The notes beneath the pieces were generated by a model. The model did no database searches. It was given only the letters and a program-made list of their open reading frames with translations, and was not told the origin of the DNA. 64,000 nt of DNA from Malania oleifera (Eukaryota; Streptophyta; Magnoliopsida; Santalales; Ximeniaceae). Numbering within the stretch: the stretch's first letter is position 1; each line of letters starts with the position of its first letter. The translations under genes and the position numbers were made by a program. Shown piece after piece: positions 11,640-24,100 of this stretch. The DNA is taken from NCBI RefSeq assembly GCF_029873635.1, contig NC_080420.1, positions 121,528,719-121,592,718 on the forward strand, read 5' to 3'.

Positions 11640-12488
11640 GAGAAATTCTGAAGAGAAAGGAGGAGAGAATGAAAAATTCATACAAAGGAGAAGGAGTACA
11701 TCGGTGCTACAGAAGAAGAAGGTTAGCACATTGCTATTGTTGTTATTATCGCTACCGGTGGTAGCGACTGCAGTAGTTGTTGCTACATCTATTTTGTTCG
11801 TGGCCTCACATCGCCTACCAATGACGCTTCCCATGCAGGTGGTGATCCCTATTGTTCTTCTCTGTCTCTCTCTCCCCCCCCCCTCTCTCTCTTCTGCCGA
11901 ATTGGTAAGACGCATCAACTTTGATTTTTTTTCCCATCCTTTATTTATTTATGTCACGATATTTATTTGTTTATTATTATATCACTATCAACCCATCATC
12001 ATCATCTTATATATATATATATATATGTATATACCAACTGCCTTTGATCATTTTCTCTCTTTCTTTCTCAAGCTTGCTGACATCATTTTTCATTTCTCAC
12101 CCATTTATTTATTATTCCCATCATCGTTATCATATATATATATGAGTGCATGTATTTTATATACCTGTCAATGTGTATACTAATTTTTTCACACATAGTT
12201 GGTCCCAAGCTCGGGTAAAGGAGGAGGGTTGCATTAGGTAGCTAACAGGTAGCATAAAATTTGTCAGATCACTATAATATGAATCCTTATCGAATATTTG
12301 CTGGGGCGTCCCCTACGAGTGACACGTTGCACTTGTACCACCCAGGTGTAGCAAAAAGTGGGCGAGGGTGGGCTAGGTCATCGCCCCGAAGCGATGTGCC
12401 GTGTTGGCGCCCGGGTATGGTGTCAAATATGCGAGGGTTCCTGCATCATTCTGGACGTGGGCAGGTAAAGACGTTAGTTTAGGAAATT

Positions 12489-13130
12489 AGGATTAGATTA
12501 GCAACTTGGAATATAGGGACACTTACGGGTAAAAGCATGGAAATTGTGGATACAATGATCAGAAGAAGAATTAATATAATTTGCCTTCAAGAAACTAAGT
12601 GGGTGGGGGAGAAAGTTAGAGAAATTGATAAATTATGATTTAAACTTTGGTACACTTGAAAGGAAAAACATAAGAATGAAGTAGGAATTATTATAGACAA
12701 AAATTTAAAAGATAGCGTTGTTGATGTAAATAGAGTAGGGGATAGAATTATAATAATCATGATGCTATTAGGACGAGATAATAAATATCGTTTAGTGCTT
12801 ATGCTCCTCAAGTCAACTTAGCAGAAAATCTTAAGAGACAATTTTGGGAAGATATGAATAGTATTATACAAGGCATACCAGGGACTGAGAAAATATTTAT
12901 AGGAGGAAATCTGAATGGACACGTTGGAAGGAATAATAAAAATTATGAGAGGATACATAGAGGATATGGATATGGAGACAAAAATGAGCTTGAGGAGATG
13001 ATCTTAGAATTCACCATGTCATATGATTTTAGTATAATGAATAGTTGCTTTAAGAAGAGAAAAGAACACTTAATAACCTTTAAAAGTGGACAAAATAGAA
13101 GTCAAATAGATTTTTTTTTTTTTAACTAGG
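12489..13130 (+). pseudogene. LINE AP-endonuclease domain, broken
   Basis: Reads as ATWNIGTLTGKSMEIVDTM and LQETKW near 12505-12600, the Asn and Glu motifs of exonuclease/endonuclease/phosphatase enzymes. GNLNGHVG appears near 12905, where the family has an acidic residue in place of the first N. Several frame changes and stops separate these blocks. The longest intact piece is 12854-13129, which ends in a T run. Confidence 0.75.
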
Positions 13131-13849
13131 AGGGTAGGGTAGATTGTTTATCATGCAAGGATTGTAAAATTATTCCAGGTGGAAGCCTAATCACGTAACA
13201 TAGATTCTTAGTGTTAGATATATGTACTAAAAAATGGAAGAAAAAGGATAAAATAAACCAATGTAAGAGAACTAGGTGGTGGAACCTAAAAGGAGAAAAT
13301 ATAATAAAATTTAAAGATAAAATTATCAAAGATCGGGGATTGGACTATAGGGGATGAGATAGATACTCTTTGGAGTAGATTAGCTAGCTCTATTAAAAAG
13401 ATAGAAAAAGAGATTTTAGGTGAATCAAGGGGAAGATTCTTGAATAGTAAAGAAAGTTGGTGATGAGATAAAGATGTACAAAAAGCCATAAAGACCAAAA
13501 GAGTTTGGTATAAAACGTGACAAAAATGTAGAAACAGGGATAACTTTGAAAAGTATAAGGAGGCAAGAAAAGATGCAAAAAAGGCTATTAGTGAAGCTAA
13601 ATACATATCATTTAATAATTTGTATGATAGATTAGATGCAAAAGAAAGGGAAAGAAATATATTTAAACTTGCTAAAGCTAGAGAAAGGAAGAGTAAGGAC
13701 TTGGGAAATGTAAAATGTATAAAAAGTGAGGATGATATTGTCTTGGTTGAGGACGAAGACATTAAAGAAATATGGCGAAGTTACTTTAGTTAGTTGTTTA
13801 ATGAAAACCAAATAGAAGGCTTAAACTTAGAATTGTCAAATGAGGAAAA

Positions 13850-15250
13850 GATTAAAAATATGAGATTTATTCGCAAAATTAGAGTTAACGAAATTAAGTT
13901 TGCGCTAAAAAAGATGAAAAATGGGAAAGTTATGGACCAGATAACATCCGAATTGAAGTTTGGAATTGCCTAGGTGATAACGAAATTATATGGTTAACTA
14001 ATTTATTTAATACAATTATAAAAACTAAGAAAATGCCAGATGAATAGAGGAAAAACACTTTAATACCTATGTATAAAAATAAAGGAGATTTTCAAAATTG
14101 TAATAACTATCGTGGAATTAAACTTATGAGTCATACAATGAAACTATGGGAAATGGTAGTTGAACAAAGATTAAGGTTAGAAACGAAGGTCTCAGAAAAT
14201 CAATTTGGTTTTATGTTAGGGAGATCTACCACTGAAGCTATATATCTTTTAAGAAGATTAATGGAAAAATTTAGGGAAAAGAAGAAAGATTTGCATATGA
14301 TATTTATTGACCTTGAGAAAACATATGATAGGATACCTAGGGAAGCTCTATGGTGGGTTTTAGATAAAAAGGGTGTATGTAGTAGGTATACTGATGTTAT
14401 TAAGGATATGTACGATGGAGTAATGACTAGTGTAAGGACTATAGATGGAGAAACTAGAGAATTTCCAGTCACCATAGGTGTACATCAAGGATCTGCTTTG
14501 AGTCCTTATCTTTTTGCTTTAGTGATGAACCAATTGACTAAGATCATCCAAAAGGAGGCTCCATGGTGTATGTTATTTGCACATGATATTGTATTAATTG
14601 ATGAAACTAGGGACGGAGTAGAGACTCAGTTAGAATTATGGAGAGAAGCTTTGGAATCTAGAGACTTTAGGATAAGTAGAAATTAGACAGAATGTATGAA
14701 ATGTAATTTTAGTAATGATAGGAGGAATATTGGAGACAAAGTTAAAACTTGATGAAGAAGAAATAATTAGCACTTGTAGATTTCGATACTTTGGATCTAT
14801 TATGCAAGCATAGGGAGAAATTGAAGATGATGTAATGCATAGAGTTAAAACAGGTTGGGTAAAATGGAGAAGTGCTTCAAGTGTGCTATGTGATCGTAGA
14901 ATACCCTTAAAATTGAAAGGGAAGTTTTATAGGGCAGCTATAAGATGAACTATGCTATATGGATCGGAATGTTGGGCGACGAAGAAACATAATATCCAAA
15001 AAGTAAAAGTTGCCGAGATAAGAATGCTTAGATGGATGAGTGTTATAACATTGAAAGATAAATTAAGGAATGAACATATTCGTAGTAAGTTAGGTAAGGG
15101 AGGGACGACTTAGATGGTATGGACACTTGCAACGTAGGCCACATAGTGCACCAGTGAGGAAGAGTGAGTGAGTTACCGTGGGAGGTAGTAGAAGGGGAAG
15201 AGGTAGGGGTAGACCTAAAATAACTTAGGAGGAGATAGTAAGGATTTAAT
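13850..15250 (+). pseudogene. LINE reverse transcriptase and C-terminal region, broken
   Basis: The longest intact piece is 14069-14686 (205 residues). It has NNYRGIKLMSHTMKLWE, NQFGFMLGRSTTEAI, the first catalytic Asp region IFIDLEKTYDRIP, and GVHQGSALSPYLF. The second catalytic motif reads FAHDIVL, so the first of the paired Asp residues is His. Downstream, broken by stops, lie [27 protein letters not shown] and LYGSECWATKK (14780-15060), typical of the RTE C-terminal part. The enzyme cannot be active. Confidence 0.82.
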
Positions 15251-15350
15251 ATCCCTGAATCTATCAAAAGAAATGGTCCATGATCGCATAAATTGGCGGA
15301 AAATGATTCATATAGCCGACCCCACCTAGTGGGACTTAAGGCTTGGTTTT

Positions 15351-15469
15351 GTTGTTTATATATTTATATTTTTGAGTGTGTGTATTTGTACGAGTGTGAG
15401 TTAATATATATATGTGTGTGTGTGTGTGTAGTATATATAAAGTGTGTAATATGCATTGATGTGTGTTCC

Positions 15470-15500
<31 letters not shown>

Positions 15501-15640
15501 GTATTGGTGTGTGCTCCATATATAATTTTGTTAGTGATTACTGTATGTATATATATACATGTGTGTGTTGGCGTATGTGTTTATGATATATGTGGTGTGA
15601 AATACATATAACAATATGTGCGTGCGTGCGTGTGTGATTC
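15351..15640 (+). repeat. TA/TG simple repeats after the LINE
   Basis: Mixed TA and TG dinucleotide runs, for example TG near 15413-15429 and TA near 15472-15496. They probably grew from the simple-repeat tail of the LINE. The 97-codon frame here is an artefact. Confidence 0.7.
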
Positions 15641-16417
15641 TCTTTTTATAAAAAAAAAATGTAGGAAAAATATTTTTGAACTCTGAAAAATTTTTTTAGT
15701 TATTTTGGGCTTAAATTAAAAAAAAAAGGAAAAGTAAAAATACCAAAAAATGAGGAAAAGTCTTTAAAAATCCCTGAAAATTTTAGAAAAATGTTGAAAA
15801 ATTTCAGAAAATTTCTACGAGATTTTGATAAAAATATGGGATTGTTTTTAAAGACAATTTTTGCTTAAAATTTGATGATTTTACTTGATTTTTGTGTGTG
15901 CATCTCAATGATTTTGAAAAGGGTAAAGAGGTATTTCAGACCTCACTTATTCTAGTTCTGAGAGGGGGTTTGTCTAACAAGATCCCCTCGTTTGGAGGTC
16001 TTATTAGACATTCATAATCACACTTTGATTTTCATTTTCCTTTTAGATCTTATTTATTGATTTATTTGTTTGTTTATTTGTTTGCCTATTTATTTAATTG
16101 ATTATTTTAAAGGGGTTAATTAAAATATTAGGCTCAATTTAGGGATAATTAATGACTAATTAGGTACCATTCGTAGAACGGGTGTGTAGGGGGTTCTGAT
16201 ACCTTCCCCTCGCATAACTGTACTTCTGATCCCAACTCTGGTAAAGTAGACTTAGACTACTAGTTCCTTAGCTAAGGATTAGTTTAGACACCAATCATTG
16301 AGTGGTAATTAGGTGATCTAACCGAACCTAGGTAAATAACAGGTTAGTGGCGACTCCATTAAATTTCAATATTATTATTTTTCATCATTCCGGATCCTTC
16401 TCTGGGACGTTGCGACA

Positions 16418-17475
16418 CTCGTCATAAGGCCCTCTGGCAAACTCATCCCAATGCTCTCTTGCATAGATCATTGATATGGTAAAAACTGTAGATTGCGCAA
16501 ACATGCTTTTGTCAATTCCACAATATTGGTCTCCAATTGCATTTGTTTACTAGAACATATCATATGAGCAATTGGGTTCCAATGAAGCCCCCAATGAGCA
16601 ACATTTGTGATTCCCTTTGATTCCAAACCCATTAGGTAAATGTCACTGTTGTGATCAACACAGAGCTACACTTATGGGTTGAGGACATTTGTCTAAGGTG
16701 CTCACAACTCATTCTTCCCTATAGATCTAAGAATGTCACCTCTCCCTATGGGTACAAACTACGAACTTCTTAAGTTTCGTAAATATACCCTTGGACAAAC
16801 TCCTTCCATTGTCCACTTCCACCAGATCTAAGAGTACCTTTGCTTGTGGAACGAGGACGTCACATAGTCTCAACAGACGTCATCACTGTGACTAACGCAG
16901 AGCCACACTCGTGGTTCGAGGAATGTTTGTCCAAGGTGCACACAACTCATTCTTCCTCATAGATCTAAGAAAGTCGCCTCTCTCTATAGGTAAAAACTTC
17001 TCAAGTTCTGTCAAGACACCCTTGGACAAACTCCTTCAATCGTCCACTTCCACTAGATGCAAGAGTATCACCTTTGCTTGTGGAGCGATGACACCACGAA
17101 CTTTCAACAGATAACCATCCGAGCTCAAATGCCAAACATAATAGGACGACTCCCAAAGTGTGGTAACAATACCCACCTTAAGGGCACAAGATATTCTCAT
17201 CTTAGTTTCCATCCATCAACCCTCATCCCTTATCAAGGGTATAGGGCACCATTAAGTAGCTTGACATTCACAAGACATCCACTGAAGGTCAACTCATGTT
17301 TCATTGCCTGCAATAGGTCACATGACGAGAGGGGAGCGTGGGACAAGAATCTACTCAAAGATAACTTGCTCCTTCCTCTGCTCAATGTCACAAACTGAAT
17401 CCCTACAATCGATTCGATGCCAACAGTTTGAATCTCATTTTCATTCAAGATCAAGAGATCGGCTTTGGTACCAAC
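16418..17475 (-). repeat. Interior of the LARD-like element with ~235-bp tandem duplication
   Basis: Two copies of a roughly 235-bp unit lie at about 16660-16865 and 16895-17110. Each has AAGGTGC(T/A)CACAACTCATTCTTCC, a TAGATCTAAGAA word, CCTTGGACAAACTCCTTC and ACCTTTGCTTGTGGA. No known coding motif was found in either strand. The minus-strand frame at 17233-17481 begins in the primer-binding region and shows no domain. Confidence 0.6.
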
Positions 17476-18269
17476 TATCACGGACGTGAAGTTCTCAATG
17501 ATCTAACATAATCACCCTTGCCAAAATCCTCCTAAAGTGTCAAGGAGTCATGCCTGTGCGGCAGCAAGACTACACCAAGCCTAGCCCACCCAACCATACT
17601 CATCCTTGTCTAGGGAAACACTCAAGTGTCTAACCTAGTGGGCCAGTCTTGTGGTCTAGGGACCCTTGAACCAACTAAGGACATCACTAAGGAACACGAA
17701 CTAGAAGAGTAAGGGAAATAACTCACATTTCACTAGTACTGAGAGTAACTCTCATCCCCTTGGCACTATCGGGATCCTAGATGATACCGCCCAATTGTAT
17801 AGCTGACAGTGGTGAAGGACGTACACCCAAATCTTTGGGCCAGAGAGACTCACGCGACCTTTTCCCAAATGGATCGTTCATGGGGCTCCCAATGCCATAT
17901 GGAAGCCTAGGACACCCCTTAAAGGTGTTAAGAGTCCGCCCTTGAGCGCTCCTCAAGGTTGCTCACTTAGTACCCATTAGGATAATAGGGGATGTAGGAT
18001 GCACTTTTGGTGTTCCCCCAAGAATCATTATCTGAAGTATTCTTGGTCACATAAGAGCAATCACTAGGTATCTAATAATCATACATCTTAGATTCAAGAA
18101 CATCACAATCAGAATTATCCAGACAAACCACGATATCACAGAGACATACTGAAATCATCCCCATGAAAAATGCATTGTCACGTTCAAGTTAACTGACCAT
18201 ACCTCCAAAGTCAATAATCATTCACCAAAACCATGTGTTAGGGTTGTAGAACTCTAAGGCCCTAACGCA
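17476..18269 (-). repeat. 5' LTR (right) of the 9052-18269 element
   Basis: Partner of 9052-9831. Ends at GGCCCTAACGCA. On the minus strand its end at 17476 abuts the putative primer-binding site. The copies differ at many sites and by small indels, so the insertion is fairly old. Confidence 0.65.
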
Positions 18270-19748
18270 TGGCTTAATTATTTCCTTTAGTTGGCCTTCC
18301 ATTTCTTCTACCATGCGTACTTTGATGGAAATTAGATTTTACCAACACTGAGTGTGAATATTTTGTAAATGCAAGTTTTCGTACTAAGTATGCTGAATGG
18401 ATTAGTTGAAACTGCTGAGATTGCTAGTAATGCTAATTATTCTGAGTAAATCTGGAGAGAGCATCTGCAGCTGCATTTTCTTTGCCTGTTTAAATTATAT
18501 TTCATCATCATACCCTATGAGCTTAGGTGGTCAAGAATGATGACTTGGATTGTTAACCTTTTAATGTGTTAATCATGAAATGTCTTTCCAACCCATTATC
18601 CTGCTAGCCAAATTTATTTTTAATAACTTTGTGCCCATGGTCAGACTCCTCGAAGGGAAAATGCCACAACCATTTACCCATTAAAAATTTAAAGCAATGT
18701 TCTTAGACACCAACTTACCAAGACCCAAACTCCCCCCCTCTTTTTACAACTTCCCAACTAACCAAATGATCTATATTCCCCCCACCCTGGACTAAAGAAA
18801 GTGTCTCATGATCTTCTCAATATTGCTGGCTACCCACATAAGTATTCCAAGATAGACAAGAAATAAAGAGGAATACTAGCAAGGCAGGCCTGAATCGGTG
18901 TATTGTGCCCACCTAGAGAAAATGAACCACCCTTTCACCCACCCAACCTCTTAGACACATTCTCCACCGCAGGACCCCAAAACCCAATTGATCTAGGATT
19001 ACCTCCTAGAGGCATACCTAGATAAACCAAAGGCAATCAAGAATACCGCTTGTAGCTAAAGAGGACAACTCCAAAGATCTAGAATATCCAAATTATTACA
19101 AGCTAACCCATTCTTCCCCAAATTTATTTTTAATTTAGAGACCCTCTCATATAATTGGGAAATAGTATGCACATTTAAAAGAGGCATGACATTGCAATAT
19201 TACATTACAATTTCATCTTTCTTTTGAATTTTTTTTTGAATAAAAAATTCAAAATAAAAATAATCTTTTGATAACAAGTTGTTGCCACTTCATGAATACA
19301 AATTTATTTATTTCTTGAAAAAATTTAAAATTAAATTGAGGGTAATTAATTGTGAAAATCTATAGAGTACACTATCTACCATATTTAACTCTTTGTTATC
19401 CCTATTGTAATAATGCATACTCAAGCTTTGTTCATTATGCTTGTTATGTGATGAGATATGAGATATAATTAACATCTTTGCCATTTAATCGAGTACTTGA
19501 CTATTTTGTTAATGTATTCCTATCATATGTACTAATTGTAACTATACTAATTTTGTAGTTACATGTATATTCTTTAAAATAAAAATTAATTAAATTAAAT
19601 AAAAATATTTAATTATTAAAAATTTGTGGGCTTCCTCCTTTTAAGAAGCATAGTATAGAAATATATGGGCCTTCTACATTAAAAAAAATCCATTAACATT
19701 CAAATTAGAGCATTTGAAGCCAAAGAACACGCGTGCGCGCGCACACAG

Positions 19749-19782
<34 letters not shown>

Positions 19783-19971
19783 ATGGTTGAAAACACACTA
19801 CGTGTATGCAAGTGTTAAGCATGATATAATCTCAATTTTAAAAAATTTTAAACTTTTATGTAATTATGAATAGCTTCAAGCAATTACAGTTATGCACAGG
19901 TTGTTTTAACTTTTAAGTAGTTAATGTTTGCTATTTAGGCATTTATTTTTAAAATTACCATAGTTTTCATA
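18270..19971 (+). other. Intron segment, nothing recognised, with CA/CG microsatellite
   Basis: AT-rich non-coding sequence without a recognised repeat family. A GCGC/CA simple repeat lies at about 19729-19778. Confidence 0.5.
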
Positions 19972-20026
19972 TATGTGCCAGTGAGGAAGATTTAGTTACT
20001 TTGAGGGCAATAGAAGGTGTAGGGGT
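19972..20026 (+). mobile_element. RTE LINE 3' fragment, left part
   Basis: GTGCCAGTGAGGAAGA...TTAGTTACTTTGAGGG...AGAAGGTGTAGGGGT matches the LINE at 15150-15210. The match breaks at 20027, where an LTR element begins, and resumes at 27167. GGGGT (20022-20026 and 27167-27171) is the target duplication of the inserted element. Confidence 0.7.
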
Positions 20027-20223
20027 TGTTAAACGTCCCACTCGGGAGTATATAGAGTCAGAGAGGGGGGGGGGGGGAATGGACTTCGCGTATTTTGATT
20101 TTCTCTACAAAATAAAATACTTGGCAAGATTGCAAGCCATTATATCACAATATAGAAAATGTAAATCATGCACAAGACAAATAATAAAGAGTATAGGGAG
20201 AGAAGATCAACACCGGTATTTTT

Positions 20224-20254
20224 GCGTGGTTTGGCACTAGGCCTACGTCCACGC
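20224..20254 (-). promoter_or_regulatory. Conserved LTR box (GGACGTAGGC ... GCCAAACCACG)
   Basis: On the minus strand CGTGGACGTAGGC is followed within five bases by GCCAAACCACG. The same arrangement occurs in both LTRs of copia 2 and, slightly altered, in the solo LTR at 59772-61962. It can fold as a short stem (CGTGG with CCACG, GGC with GCC). Its role is not established here. Confidence 0.6.
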
Positions 20255-20364
20255 CTTAGCACCAAGTCAAGGATTATAACAATCCACTAAGGATACTCTT
20301 TCACCGGCGGAGAAGCCTTACAACTTGGCAACAAATCCCTACCGCGCTCATCAAGAGCCTTTGG

Positions 20365-21078
20365 TGAAGGGGGAACTCAAGCACAGAGATTCCCAAAACA
20401 AAACTTGTGAGAAACAAGATAGAGACAAGCACACGCCAAAGAAAAATGATCACATGCATGCACAAGACAATATTTACGTGGTTCGAAAATTTTGCCTACG
20501 TCCACGGAGTTGCAGGGATTTCACTATTATCAGGGAAAAATACATAGAGCGACAATTACTGTTTCTCTCACTCTCAACAAGGAAGAAACAACGTGCACAC
20601 ACCCTACACACCAAAGCGAACACCTTTGGATTGTGCACACAAGAGCTCACCACACTCTACACGCTGCTGCACTTCGCTACGCCTCTCTATTCACATAGTC
20701 GAACATTAGAATTATATATCTTAGGGTTTACAATATCAGAACTTTCAAAATAGGAAAGTTCTGCTGAAATCTCGTATAGATGATCATTGCCGTTGACCTA
20801 GTCGCACCCTTGTTTCCCATGGTCGCAACCTGGTCGACCCTCGCGGGAAATCAGGAATCTCTGCTTCAGCATCCTCGACCTAGTTGCACTATTAAGTCTT
20901 GCTGGTCAAGATGATGGTCGAGCCTCTTAGGATTTCGTCTTTCAGGATATCTCAGAATCTCGACTTGGTCGCCCTTCAGGGTCTTCTTGGTCGAGCACTT
21001 GGGCGAGACTCTCTATTTCTTTAGCCAGGGTTGGGCCAACCATGGATCAAACATAACTAGGCTCCACAAAACCCAACA
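20365..21078 (-). repeat. 3' LTR (left) of copia 2
   Basis: 714 bp, from TGAAGGGGGAACTC to AACCCAACA on the plus strand. It contains a block of about 55 bp (near 20588-20645) that is absent from the right LTR. TATATAAT lies on the minus strand at 20711-20720, with GGTCGA-type motifs upstream in sense. Confidence 0.93.
20795..21000 (-). repeat. TCGAC/GGTCGA motif cluster in copia 2 left LTR
   Basis: At least six TCGAC or GGTCGA units, for example GTTGACCTAGTCGCA, CTGGTCGACCCTCG, CTCGACCTAGTTGC, GGTCGAGCC, CTCGACTTGGTCGC and TTGGTCGAGC. The matching cluster in the right LTR is at 25445-25655. It lies about 75 bp upstream of the TATA box in sense orientation. Confidence 0.7.
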
Positions 21079-21092
21079 AATCTCCCACTTGG
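21079..21092 (-). other. Polypurine tract of copia 2
   Basis: On the minus strand CCAAGTGGGAGATT directly precedes the TGTTGGG start of the left LTR. Confidence 0.75.
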
Positions 21093-21170
21093 AGACTAGT
21101 TCAATCACCAACATCAACTGCAATTCTCTGAAAGAGCAATCCCTCATCCCTGCAACTCATCCTCCCGTCC

Positions 21171-24100
21171 TCAAGCTAGAAGGCCAACTAAAGCTGCACA
21201 CAACTTCAGCTTCTCAATAGTGATACCCTTAGTCAACATGTTTGTCAGGTTCTTAAATTCACAGATCTTCTCAAGTATTACTAGGTTATCTTCAATAAGG
21301 TAACGGATAAAGTGGTATTTTGTTCGTATATGCTTCGACTTTGAATGAAAAGCCAAATTTTTAGCAAGAAAGATTGCACTTTGACTATCACTATGTAGAA
21401 TGCCCATCTTCTGTTTCTTACCCAATTCATCTAAGAAACCATGTAGCCAAATCATCTCCTTTCCAGCTTCAGATGCTGCAACATACTCAGCTTCTATAGT
21501 AGACAAAGTAACAATCTTTTATAGATTTGAAGCCCAAGATATAGCTGTACCACCCAAAGTAAATACAAACCCCGTATTACTCTTTCTACTATCAATATCA
21601 CTAGCAAAATCAGCATCTACATAACCTTGCAATTTTAAACTTGCACCTGTGAAGCAAAGACATGTATCTGATGAACCCCTCAAATATCTCAGAATCCATT
21701 TGACTGTCTCCCAATGTTGCTTTCCTGGCCTACTCATGAATCTGCTCACAACTCCCACTGCATGTGCAATGTATTGGCTTGTACACACCATGGCATACAT
21801 TAAGCTGCCAATAGTTGAGGCATAGGGTACCTTGCTCATGTGGTCCCTTTCTTTTTCTGTCTTAGGTGACTGTTTTTTGCTTAGTTTGAAATGGCTACCC
21901 AAGGGTGTGTTCACTGGTTTAGCGTCATTCATGTTGAACTTGCTGAGAATTTTCTATGTACCATTAGCCTTGTCTCTAATGATCCTCATTCCAAGGATTT
22001 GCTTTGTATCTCTCAAATCCTTCATTGCAAACTGTTTTGACAATTGCTTCTTCAGATTATTAATCTCCTCAATGCTAGACCTTGCAATGAGCATATCATC
22101 TACATATAATAGCAGAATGATGTAAAAATTGTCGCAGTACTTAACATAACAACAATGGTCAGCTTCACATCTCTTGAACCCAATTCTATGCATAAAACTG
22201 TCAAATTTCTTATACTACTGTCTTGGAGCTTGTTTTAGGCCATACAAGCTCTTTCTCAGTTTGCAGACTAAATTTTCTTGTCCCTGGACAATGAACCGTT
22301 CTGGTTGACTCATGTAAATGTCTTCCTCCAAGTCACCATGAAGGAATGCCGTCTTCACATCTAACTGCTTAAGATGTAGGTTTTTAGCAGCCACCATTCC
22401 CAGTACCAGTCTAATTGTTGACATTTTTACCACTGGAGAGAATATTTCTGTGAAGTCAATGCCCTCCATCTGCTGGAATCCTTTGACAACTAATCTGGCC
22501 TTGTAGCGCTTGCTACCATCATGATCATTCTTTATTCTATATACCCACTTGTTGTGCAAAGCCTTCTTCCCTACTGGAAATTCAGTCAGTTCCCAAGTCT
22601 GGTTCCTCAACAAGGAATCCATCTCATCCTTCATGGCTAACTCCCATTTGCTTGAATTTTCATCTTGCAAGGCTTCATCGTAACACTCTGGCTCACCACC
22701 ATTAGTCAACAGGAGATAATTTAGAGTAGGTGAATAACGCTGTGGAGGTCTAATGGTCCAGGAAGATCTACGGATCGCAACTACAGGTGTATTTTGATCT
22801 ACCTGTGATTCTACATTCTCCTTATCCTCTTCACCCCTTTCTTGAACAGTACTTTCAGTCAACTCATCTAAGTTAACAAACTCAGATTTCTTCTAATCTA
22901 TCTCTGTGACATCTGACACTACAGTTGACCTGCCCTTGTACATAACCTGTTCGTTAAATATCACATTTCTACTTATGATGATTTTCCTATTTTGTTCATC
23001 CTAAAATCGGTAGCCAAATTTCTCATCACCATAGCCGATGAAAAAACATATTTTAGACTTTGTATCAAGTTTACTATGAGCATCAGAATCAATATGAACA
23101 TAAGAAACACAACAAAAAACTTTTAAATAAAAAAAATTTACCTCTTTATCACTCCAAACCTCTTCAGGAAGTTTGAAATTCATGGGAACCGAAGGTCCTT
23201 GGTTTATCATGTAAGCTACAGTACTAATAACATCAGTCCAGAAAGTTTTTGGTAGTCCAGTATGCAACCTCATACTCCTAGCACGCTCATTAAAAATTTT
23301 GTTCATGCACTCAGCCACACCATTTTGCTGTGGTGTTGCACGAATGGTCTTCTCCATTCTGATTCCATGAGCAGCACAATACTCTCTAAACCCTCTATTT
23401 ATGTACTCTCCTCCATTGTCTGACCTTAAACATTTTACTTTTAAACCTGTCTCAGTATCAACCATAGCCTTCCACTTCTTGAAAGTGTCAAATACATCAG
23501 ATTTATTTTTTAGAAAATAAACCCATACCTTTTTGGTTGCGTCATCAATGAAAGTGATGTAATGCCTTGATCCTCCAAGGGATGCAATCGGAGAAGGCCC
23601 CCACAAATCAGTGTGCACTAACTCCAATTTTTTAGCCTTTGGTGTCCTGCCAGTTTTCAAGAAACTCACCCTTTTTTGCTTTCCTAAGATGCAACTTTCA
23701 CACAAGTCAAAATCAACGGACTTCAATTCTGGTAGTTTCCCTTTTGACAGCAGCATCTTCATCCCTTTCTCACTCATGTGACCAAGTCTGCGGTGCCATA
23801 AGCTTGTATCAATACTTGCTTCAGCAACATCGATTGTGTCTCTTGGACTTGAGATCATGTATAGAGTATTGGACTTCTTTCCACGAGCTAATACTCTGGT
23901 TCCCTTTGTAACCTTCCAAGTGCCACCGGCGAACAACATCGTATGCCCTTCATCATCAAGTTGTCCGACAAAGATCAGATTCCTTCTTAGGTCAGGGATA
24001 TGTTGTACCTTCTCTAGTAACCAAACAAACCAATTGGGCAACGACATTCGGACGTTTCACATACCCACAACATCCAAGGCTGTGCCATCAGCCAAATACA

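Larger units (their letters stand above)
12190..15350 (+). mobile_element. RTE-clade LINE inserted in the LTR
   Basis: It has a 5' leader rich in CpG (about 12190-12480), an AP-endonuclease region, an RT, a C-terminal region, and a short 3' end with CCACCTAGTGGGACTTAAGG then TTGTTG. This matches plant RTE-type elements, which end in short simple repeats rather than poly(A). The TA/TG-rich simple repeat at 15350-15640 follows. The 3' end recurs at 27172-27325. Target duplications were not resolved because both flanks are simple sequence. Confidence 0.8.
11254..16417 (+). mobile_element. Tat/Ogre-like solo LTR, interrupted by a LINE
   Basis: It begins TGTGGACACCCC and ends GGGACGTTGCGACA, with a perfect 5-bp target duplication CTCGT (11249-11253 and 16418-16422). 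Apart from the LINE it is about 2 kb. It has a TATA box at 11632 and a GTGGCGACTCC motif near 16347. The final 750 bp recur at 36061-36783. No coding domain belongs to the LTR itself. The Tat/Ogre assignment rests on the GTTGCGACA end and the GGCGACTCC word, and is tentative. Confidence 0.65.
9052..18269 (-). mobile_element. Non-coding LTR-flanked element (LARD-like)
   Basis: Two direct repeats of about 780-790 bp (9052-9831 and 17476-18269) flank an interior without recognisable gag or pol. On the minus strand the right repeat is followed by TTGGTACCAAAGCCGATC, which resembles a Met-type primer-binding site. A purine run complementary to TTTTCCCCTAC lies next to the left repeat, so the element points left. 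No convincing target duplication was found. It was later split by the LTR at 11254-16417. The family is not known to me. Confidence 0.6.
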
